NCBI GenBank assembly: GCA_030453285.1
Contig: JAKDKP010000019.1
Span: 1 to 11,450 of the forward strand
Origin: Propionibacteriales bacterium
GTDB lineage: Bacteria > Actinomycetota > Actinomycetes > Propionibacteriales > Propionibacteriaceae
DNA: 11,450 bases
Direction: 5' to 3'
The notes under the pieces are model-generated. The model made no database searches. It worked only from the letters and a program-made list of their open reading frames with translations, and was not told the DNA's origin. Every line of letters begins with the position of its first letter. Position 1 is the stretch's first letter. Below are positions 6,165 to 11,450 of this stretch, piece by piece. The translations under genes and the position numbers were made by a program.

Positions 6165-6437
6165 ATGACTATTCTCTTCTACATCATCCTCGGGCTGATC
6201 GCCGGAGCGTTGGCCAAGCTGATCCTCCCCGGCAAGCAGGGTGGTGGCATCATCGCCACGATCGTGCTGGGTGTCATCGGCGCCCTGCTGGGCGGCCTGA
6301 TCGGCAACCTGATCTTCCAGGGCAAGTTCAGCGTCAGCCTCGATGGCAACTGGTTCATCTCGCTGATCACCGCCATCATCGGCAGCATCATCGTGCTGCT
6401 GATCTACGGCGCGATCCGTAAGCGCTCCGCCGCCTGA
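6165..6437 (+). CDS. GlsB/YeaQ/YmgE-family small membrane protein (transglycosylase-associated)
   Basis: A 90-residue protein with three hydrophobic segments: about 2-20, 28-52 (rich in Gly, with GLIAGALAKLILPGK before it and GVIGALLGGLIGNL within it) and 63-84. It ends in a basic tail, IRKRSAA. The Gly-rich pattern LGLIAGxLAKLIxPGxxxGG is the hallmark of the GlsB/YeaQ/YmgE family, small inner-membrane proteins often induced by general or envelope stress. Their biochemical role is not established, and the old name transglycosylase-associated does not imply an enzyme. The gene is monocistronic: tandem hairpins lie upstream, it has its own promoter and very good ribosome binding site, and a strong terminator follows. 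The two dyads in its leader suggest regulation. Between the membrane segments lies a short polar stretch with a conserved-looking DGNW. Confidence 0.88.
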   Translation: MTILFYIILGLIAGALAKLILPGKQGGGIIATIVLGVIGALLGGLIGNLIFQGKFSVSLDGNWFISLITAIIGSIIVLLIYGAIRKRSAA

Positions 6438-6478
6438 TCAATCCTCCCATCGGGGAGAACCCACAACCCGATCACCAA

Positions 6479-6513
6479 CCGAAGGGCTCCGGACATCGTC
6501 CGGGGCCCTTCGG
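6479..6513. terminator. Strong bidirectional terminator between the GlsB-type gene and the response regulator
   Basis: A 16-bp stem (6479-6494 with 6498-6513, outer sequence CCGAAGGGC / GCCCTTCGG) with a single T-G wobble and a 3-nt ATC loop. It lies between convergent genes, so it can serve both. A minor CTCCC-ATCG-GGGAG hairpin (6444-6457) precedes it. Confidence 0.8.
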
Positions 6514-6551
6514 CCGTTCACATCCGCAGACCAAGATCAACTCGTACCAAC

Positions 6552-6589
6552 GCGTCAGACGAGACTCCGCCCGATGCGTCAGACGAGAC
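6552..6589. repeat. 14-bp direct repeat duplicating the stop-codon region of the response regulator
   Basis: GCGTCAGACGAGAC occurs at 6552-6565 and 6576-6589 with a 24-bp period. One copy spans the TGA stop and the last codons of the response regulator. The other lies just downstream and, because 24 is a multiple of three, carries a second in-frame TGA (6557-6555). Confidence 0.7.
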
Positions 6590-7364
6590 GACGATCCGTT
6601 GCCCATCGGGTGAGCTGGTGCCGGTTGGACAACTGCAGCTTGCGCAGCACGCTGCTCACGTGGGTCTCCACGGTCTTGATCGAGATGAACAACTCCTTGG
6701 CGACCTCCTTGTACGCGTACCCGCGAGCAATCAACCGGAGCACCTCGCGCTCACGAGCCGACAACCGGTCGAGGTCCTCATCAACGCTGGAGATGTCGAT
6801 GGAACCCGAGAACGCGTCCAACACGAAGCCGGCCAGCCGGGGGGAGAAGACCGCATCGCCGTCGGCCACTCGACGGATCGCATCGATCAGTTCCTTGCCG
6901 TTGATCGACTTGGTCACATAGCCGCGGGCCCCGGCCCGGATCACGCCGATCACGTCCTCGGCAGCATCGGAGACCGAGACCGCCAGGAACTTGGCGTCGG
7001 GGTCCCGGGCCAGACACTGCTTCAGCACCTCGACCCCGCCGCCGCCTGGCAGATGGACGTCGAGGAGGATGACGTCTGGCTGATGCTCGGCAATGGCGGC
7101 GACCGCGGAGTCCACATCGTTCCCCTCGCCGACCACCTTGACCCGGTCGCCGATCTCGGCCTTCACCCCGGCACGAAACATCGCATGATCATCGACCACC
7201 ACCACCCGGAACCGGCGATTCACCTCCGGGCTCGTCGGTGCCGGTGACTGGCCGGCTGCGGGTCCCCCGGCGGGCGGCTGCACCGTTGGCGGCGGCACCC
7301 CCTGGCCGGGTGGCTGGCCTCCGAACTGCGATTCGTTGCCGGGTCGTCGGTGTTGCTCGCTCAT
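6579..7364 (-). CDS. NarL/LuxR-family response regulator of a PspC-type two-component system (EsrR/LiaR-like)
   Basis: A 261-residue DNA-binding response regulator. The receiver domain (about 52-170) has acidic residues D58 and D59 (VVVDDH), phospho-acceptor D102 (ILLDVHLP), S130 in place of the usual Thr, and K152 (YVTKS): all switch residues are present. The C-terminal LuxR-type helix-turn-helix (about 200-257) reads LSAREREVLRLIARGYAYKE and contains KTVETHVSSVLRKL. The N-terminus carries an unusual Pro/Gly/Gln-rich extension of about 50 residues. The ATG is kept because it overlaps the kinase stop codon (ATGA), a coupling signal. A GTG at residue 48, just before the receiver, would give a standard-length protein and cannot be excluded. 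It is the partner of the upstream kinase. By analogy with LiaR, VraR and C. glutamicum EsrR it should activate envelope-stress genes, including the divergent operon (inference). Confidence 0.92.
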   Translation of the reverse strand: MSEQHRRPGNESQFGGQPPGQGVPPPTVQPPAGGPAAGQSPAPTSPEVNRRFRVVVVDDHAMFRAGVKAEIGDRVKVVGEGNDVDSAVAAIAEHQPDVILLDVHLPGGGGVEVLKQCLARDPDAKFLAVSVSDAAEDVIGVIRAGARGYVTKSINGKELIDAIRRVADGDAVFSPRLAGFVLDAFSGSIDISSVDEDLDRLSAREREVLRLIARGYAYKEVAKELFISIKTVETHVSSVLRKLQLSNRHQLTRWATDRRLV

Positions 7365-8917
7365 GAATCCATCTCCAGTCGTACCTCGGTACCGTTGTCC
7401 GGTGAGGTCTTGATCACCGCGCGCCCGTTGTGACGCTCCATCCTGTCCATGATGCTGCCACGCAGACCCTGCCGATCCTCCGGAATCTCGTCCAGACTGA
7501 ATCCGCGCCCCCGGTCCCGGATGTAGGTCTGCACATGATCACCGTCCACCTCGGCGTACACGTCGATCACGTCGGCCCCGGAATGCTTGGCGGAGTTCAC
7601 CATCGCTTCACGCACCGCCTTGACCAGTGCCCACAGTCCCGGAGTGAGGGCATGGTCACCGACCACGATCAGCTCGACGGGAACGGCGTGTTCGTCCTCC
7701 ACCTCCGCCGCTGCCGACTGTAGAGCAGCCTTCAAGGTGCTCTCGGCCGCCTCCTCCCCGTACAGCCATCGACGCAGTTCGCGTTCCTGCCGACGGGCCA
7801 ACTGCTGGACGACGCGACCGTCCTCGGACTGCCGCTGGATGAGCGCCAAGGTCTGCAGCACCGAGTCATGCAAATGCGCCGCCACGTCGGCGCGGGCGTC
7901 GGCGCGGGCACGTTCGGCACGTGCCTCATTCAGTGCGGCCCGGGATCGCTGGATCCATGGCGCCAGCACCACGCTCAGCCCGGCCAGGGCCAACGCCGTC
8001 ATCGCCAACACCTGCGGAAGCTGAGCCAAGTTTCCCTGGGTCAGCAGCAGCAGGGTCAGCGCTGCACCCACCAGCAACAGCCCGAACACCATCCGCATCA
8101 CCGCGGTCCAGCCACCACCAGCCACGAGCCGGTTGAACCAGGATCGATTCGCCTCGTCGAAACCGCGACCGACATCGGCCTGGCGCCACACCATCGCCGC
8201 TCCGACGCTGGCCAGGGTCACCGGTACGAAGATTTCCGGCAGCATGCCCCAGCCGAGCGCCTGCACAAGCCAGACGACACCGACGCCGAAGACGCCAAGG
8301 GCCACCACGGCAGCCACATCGGCGCCACGCGGTGTCGACGCTGTCTGACGCATCCCGGCTCGGTCGTGCGCCTCGAGGCCAGGTGTTCGCCGACGCTCCT
8401 CGGGGGCCATCACCAGCCACAGGACCGCGTACAGCAGAGCCCCGACGAACTGAGTGCAGAACAACGCAACAAAGCCCAACCGGATCACCAGTGGCGGAAT
8501 CCCCAGGTGTTTGGCGAGTCCGGCACACACTCCGCCCAACCAGGCGCCGTCGCGGGCCCGCTGGGCTCGACGACGAGTCCGCGATTCGTCGGTGGTGGCG
8601 TCGACGGGGGCGAGATCATGGCCGGCACCATGGCCGGCGGGAGCATCCGGCATGGCGAGCGAGGACTCCTGGAACACCGCTTGGACGCGCGGATTCTCGT
8701 CGGCCAATGGCCCAGGTCCCTCGCCGGCGATCTCGGCCAACGACCGCTCGCCCCGCCCAGTCGTCGGTTCGGTGGGACTGGACGTCTCGGCAGGGCTGGA
8801 GCTGGCGGGCGTCGATTCGGGGGCCTCGGGCATGATGGCTCCGGAGGCGTCAGCCGTCTCGGCCAGTGGCACCGACGTACTGTCGGTGACGCGAGACTTC
8901 TCCTCCTGGGTGCCCAT
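7361..8917 (-). CDS. PspC-domain sensor histidine kinase (HisKA_3 family; EsrS-like)
   Basis: A 518-residue membrane kinase. Residues 1-115 are a low-complexity Ser/Thr/Pro/Glu/Ala-rich region. A PspC domain follows (about 120-173, with WLGGVCAGLAKHLGI and a membrane hairpin), then further hydrophobic segments near 199-221, 229-244, 273-293 and 300-321. The dimerisation/phosphotransfer helix has H350 in AAHLHDSVLQTLA, and the HATPase domain has an N box (E437, N441, H445), G1 DRGRGF (468-473) and G2 around GLRGSIMDR (484-492). This is the NarX/LiaS-type kinase class. There is no large extracellular sensor domain, so sensing probably happens in the membrane or through a partner protein such as the divergent PspC/LiaF-like protein. 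The gene ends in an ATGA overlap with the response regulator. ATG 8917 has a weak GGGA 5 nt upstream. The N-terminal tail is poorly constrained, so a downstream start is possible. Confidence 0.92.
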   Translation of the reverse strand: MGTQEEKSRVTDSTSVPLAETADASGAIMPEAPESTPASSSPAETSSPTEPTTGRGERSLAEIAGEGPGPLADENPRVQAVFQESSLAMPDAPAGHGAGHDLAPVDATTDESRTRRRAQRARDGAWLGGVCAGLAKHLGIPPLVIRLGFVALFCTQFVGALLYAVLWLVMAPEERRRTPGLEAHDRAGMRQTASTPRGADVAAVVALGVFGVGVVWLVQALGWGMLPEIFVPVTLASVGAAMVWRQADVGRGFDEANRSWFNRLVAGGGWTAVMRMVFGLLLVGAALTLLLLTQGNLAQLPQVLAMTALALAGLSVVLAPWIQRSRAALNEARAERARADARADVAAHLHDSVLQTLALIQRQSEDGRVVQQLARRQERELRRWLYGEEAAESTLKAALQSAAAEVEDEHAVPVELIVVGDHALTPGLWALVKAVREAMVNSAKHSGADVIDVYAEVDGDHVQTYIRDRGRGFSLDEIPEDRQGLRGSIMDRMERHNGRAVIKTSPDNGTEVRLEMDS

Positions 8918-8962
8918 GGTGATCCCAGCGTCACACGGACAGACAACTCCGGGCCAGCCGAA

Positions 8963-8997
8963 TCACCCCCGATCGGGCAGGAATGGGGGTGAACCCC
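8963..8997. promoter_or_regulatory. Inverted repeat in the kinase / PspC-LiaF-like divergent promoter region
   Basis: TCACCCCC (8963-8970) and GGGGGTGA (8985-8992) are perfect 8-bp arms separated by 14 bp. The right arm also forms a tighter dyad, GGGGT-GA-ACCCC (8986-8997), just before a TATGGG (8998-9003) that could be a -10 element for the plus-strand operon. Lying in the 118-bp gap between the two divergent genes, this is the best candidate for the binding site of the cognate response regulator. No experiment or database supports this here. Confidence 0.42.
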
Positions 8998-9035
8998 TAT
9001 GGGGAGCGGCGGCTCGGCCAAGCAAGATGGGAGCC

Positions 9036-10346
9036 ATGCAGCCAATCTGGGAGATCCGTCGTGCGACGGGCGATGCGAAGATCGCCGGTCTGTGCGGTGG
9101 CGTGGCCGCCAAATGGGGCATCGACCCTCTCCTGGTGCGCGTCGCCGCGGTCGTGCTCGCGCTCTCCGCCGGGCTCGGCGCGGTCCTGTACGCAGCCGGA
9201 TGGGCGCTGCTGCCCAAACAGGGCGAGAACGATTCCCTGCTGGGTCGGCGTGTTCCTGGTGCCCGCCGGATCCCTCGGAACGCCTGGCTGATCATCGTTG
9301 CCGTCGTGGCCCTGACGGTGATGGTGACCGTCGGCTCGGCCTTCCCGATCGGTACCGGTCCGGTGATCGCGATCGGGGCGGCCTGGTATTTCTTCTTCCA
9401 CCGACCCAAGCAGAAGAAGCTGCAGCAGGATCGTTCCCGTGACGCGGTCGGCCAGGGGGCCACAACGTTCGACGACGCCTCTGCCACCTGGCAGCAGCGC
9501 ATCTCCCAACACCTGACGCCGCGCCCGACGAACCCGTCCGGTCCGCCGGCACCCATGGGTCCGACCGGGCCGGTGTCGTCTGCCGACCGCTTCACCGAGC
9601 CCGCCGGGTGGGCGCACCAGCTTCCCCCGACGGTGCCGGCGGCCGTACGGATGGGTCACACAGACACCAGCACGTTCTTCGCGCATCCCGACCCAGCCGG
9701 GCTGTACCCCACCGGATCCGGTACGAAGGTACGCACGGCGGTGGCGACACCGGCCAGCACCAAACGGTTGACCAAGGTTGCCGTGGTGGCAGCGCTGGTG
9801 ATTCTGGGAGGCTTCGGCGTCCTGGACGCCCTCGGTGCCCTCGACATCGGCCTGGCGACCTACGCCAGTGCGGCGCTGTTGATTGCGGCGGTGACCTTGA
9901 TCGCTTCGGCCTGGATGGGTCGTCCCAGGGGATTGGTGGTGATCACCGCGATCCTCGCCGTGCTCAGCATCGGCACGCAGACCCAGACAACACCACCGGG
10001 CCAGTTCATGGCCCCGATGATGCTGTCCGGTCCGGTGTCCCAGATGCCGAAATCCCACACCGTCAGCACCGGCGACTACGTCTTCGACTTCGAGGCCGCC
10101 GAGGTGGATGCCGACACCCGCATCACGATCGACGCCGAGCTCGGCACCGTCCGGGTCCTGCTGCCTGCCGAGGGCAACGTCCGCGTGGTGACCAGCAACG
10201 AGTTGGGTGAGGTCCGGCTGCCCACCGGCACGGTAAGTGGCGCGGACCAGAATCCGACGTACGAGCGCATCGATGATCCGGGCGCCCCGGTCCTGCTGCT
10301 CGAGGTGTCGATCGAGTTGGGCACTGCCGAGGTGATCGAGCCATGA
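9036..10346 (+). CDS. PspC-domain multi-pass membrane protein with LiaF-like C-terminal domain (EsrI-like)
   Basis: A 436-residue protein in three parts. Residues 5-62 are a PspC domain (IAGLCGGVAAKWGID, then a hydrophobic hairpin). Two more membrane segments follow (about 83-100 and 106-121). A Pro/Gly/Thr-rich cytoplasmic-type loop (125-243) leads to a second membrane block of three segments (about 247-268, 273-293, 298-314). The C-terminus (about 340-436) is beta-rich with repeated short strands ending in ELG turns: AELGTVRVLLP (368-378), NELGEVRLPTG (388-398) and IELGTAEVIEP (426-436). This resembles the C-terminal domain of LiaF, the inhibitor of the LiaS kinase. In C. glutamicum, EsrI, encoded divergently from the EsrS kinase, plays a similar inhibitory role. 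ATG 9036 is preferred; ATG 9027, in frame, would add three residues, and neither has an ideal ribosome binding site. The stop overlaps the next ATG. The inhibitor role is inferred. Confidence 0.82.
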   Translation: MQPIWEIRRATGDAKIAGLCGGVAAKWGIDPLLVRVAAVVLALSAGLGAVLYAAGWALLPKQGENDSLLGRRVPGARRIPRNAWLIIVAVVALTVMVTVGSAFPIGTGPVIAIGAAWYFFFHRPKQKKLQQDRSRDAVGQGATTFDDASATWQQRISQHLTPRPTNPSGPPAPMGPTGPVSSADRFTEPAGWAHQLPPTVPAAVRMGHTDTSTFFAHPDPAGLYPTGSGTKVRTAVATPASTKRLTKVAVVAALVILGGFGVLDALGALDIGLATYASAALLIAAVTLIASAWMGRPRGLVVITAILAVLSIGTQTQTTPPGQFMAPMMLSGPVSQMPKSHTVSTGDYVFDFEAAEVDADTRITIDAELGTVRVLLPAEGNVRVVTSNELGEVRLPTGTVSGADQNPTYERIDDPGAPVLLLEVSIELGTAEVIEP

Positions 10347-10540
10347 AGCGTCCATCCGATGTCCTGGCGTTGATCTTCGGGCTCATCCTCAGCGTCGTGG
10401 GCGGCACCTTGCTGTGGGTGTCCCTCGAAGGGACGGTCAACTGGGACATGGCGCGGATCGTCGCTCCAGCCACCCTCGTGGTCATCGGGATCATCGGGGT
10501 CTTCCTCTCACACAAACGCGACCAGAACGGGAGCAAATGA
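10343..10540 (+). CDS. Small two-TM membrane protein, translationally coupled to the PspC/LiaF-like gene
   Basis: A 65-residue hydrophobic protein starting in an ATGA overlap with the upstream stop. It has two predicted membrane helices (about 7-27 and 38-56) joined by a short loop with EGTVNWD, and a basic C-terminal tail (HKRDQNGSK). I do not recognise a named family. Its placement between two PspC-domain genes, with overlaps at both ends, shows that it belongs to the same transcript. By position it may assist or modulate the PspC proteins or the kinase; that is inference. Codon use and GC content look like the neighbours, so it is very likely real. It could also be a small integral membrane accessory with no signalling role. 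Confidence 0.75.
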   Translation: MKRPSDVLALIFGLILSVVGGTLLWVSLEGTVNWDMARIVAPATLVVIGIIGVFLSHKRDQNGSK

Positions 10541-10542
10541 TC

Positions 10543-10749
10543 ATGAACGAATCACCCCGCAAGGAGCTCTACCGCACCAGCGACGACAAGATCATCGCCG
10601 GCGTCTGTGGCGGTCTCGCGCAGTACCTCAACCTCGATCCGGGCCTGGTACGCATCGGCACCGTGGTGCTCAGCCTGTTCACTGGAGTGCCGGTGATCGT
10701 CTACCTGGTGGCGATGTTCGTCCTGCCGGAGCGCACCTCACTGCGCTGA
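10543..10749 (+). CDS. Small stand-alone PspC-domain protein
   Basis: A 68-residue protein that is essentially one PspC domain: a short polar N-terminus, YRTSDDKIIAGVCGGLAQYL (residues 9-28), the L-D-P-x-L-V-R motif, then a hydrophobic stretch ending in FVLPER. In other bacteria PspC is a membrane protein that senses envelope damage and binds partners; small single-domain copies are common in actinobacteria. Two starts are possible: ATG 10537, overlapping the previous stop (ATGA), and ATG 10543. The latter is preferred because GGGAG (10529-10533) lies 9 nt before it, against 3 nt for the former. It is the last gene of the operon; a perfect 13-bp terminator follows 12 nt after the stop. It is the third PspC domain in the locus. 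Confidence 0.88.
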   Translation: MNESPRKELYRTSDDKIIAGVCGGLAQYLNLDPGLVRIGTVVLSLFTGVPVIVYLVAMFVLPERTSLR

Positions 10750-10761
10750 GAACAGACGGAT

Positions 10762-10792
10762 GAGGCCGCCGATCATGTTGATCGGCGGCCTC
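10762..10792. terminator. Perfect hairpin terminator between the PspC operon and guaA
   Basis: GAGGCCGCCGATC and GATCGGCGGCCTC form an uninterrupted 13-bp stem around the 5-nt loop ATGTT. It lies between convergent genes and can act for both strands. No T-tract. Confidence 0.82.
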
Positions 10793-10813
10793 GTTCGCGT
10801 TGGCCTCGTTCGC
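10787..10813. repeat. 12-bp direct repeat at the terminator tail
   Basis: GGCCTCGTTCGC occurs at 10787-10798 and 10802-10813 (15-bp period). The first copy includes the end of the terminator stem, so the second looks like a local slippage duplication. Confidence 0.55.
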
Positions 10814-10842
10814 CTTGGGGGTTGCGAGGGGACGTGTGTGAC

Positions 10843-11450
<608 letters not shown>

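Noticed and set aside
8997..10355. A 452-residue frame opposite the PspC/LiaF-like gene
   Set aside because: The plus-strand protein has a PspC domain, membrane segments and a LiaF-like tail; the antisense translation is Arg/His/Gly-rich and featureless.

Overview
The window is high-GC, gene-dense DNA from an actinobacterium. Supporting signs are GTG starts, leaderless-looking promoters, GC-rich hairpin terminators without U-tracts, an actinobacterial-type PcrA, and the combination of guaA, a PspC-domain two-component system, pcrA, an M23 peptidase, a small B12-binding protein and sucC. A Propionibacteriaceae-like or related origin is plausible, but the sequence alone cannot prove it. There are no rRNA, tRNA, CRISPR or insertion sequences, and no sign of horizontal transfer. 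This looks like core chromosome.

Layout from left to right: the first codons of sucC (minus); a short gap with hairpins; a stand-alone IcmB-like B12-binding protein (minus); divergent from it a membrane-anchored M23 peptidase (plus); convergent with that pcrA (minus). Divergent from pcrA is a phospholipase D/cardiolipin synthase-type protein (plus), followed by tandem terminator hairpins and a small GlsB/YeaQ-type membrane protein (plus). A strong terminator separates this from a minus-strand pair, a PspC-domain histidine kinase and a NarL/LuxR response regulator joined by an ATGA overlap. Divergent from the kinase is a plus-strand run of three genes: a PspC/LiaF-like multi-pass protein, a 65-residue two-TM protein and a small PspC protein. 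A perfect 13-bp terminator separates these from the 3' end of guaA (minus).

The most interesting region is about 6579-10749, a five-gene envelope-stress-type module. The gene order resembles the EsrISR three-component system of Corynebacterium glutamicum and is functionally analogous to LiaFSR of Firmicutes. It carries three separate PspC domains, and the divergent intergenic region contains a strong inverted repeat that could be the regulator's binding site. The peptidase, phospholipid enzyme and GlsB-type protein are also envelope-related. That they belong to the same regulon is only inference.
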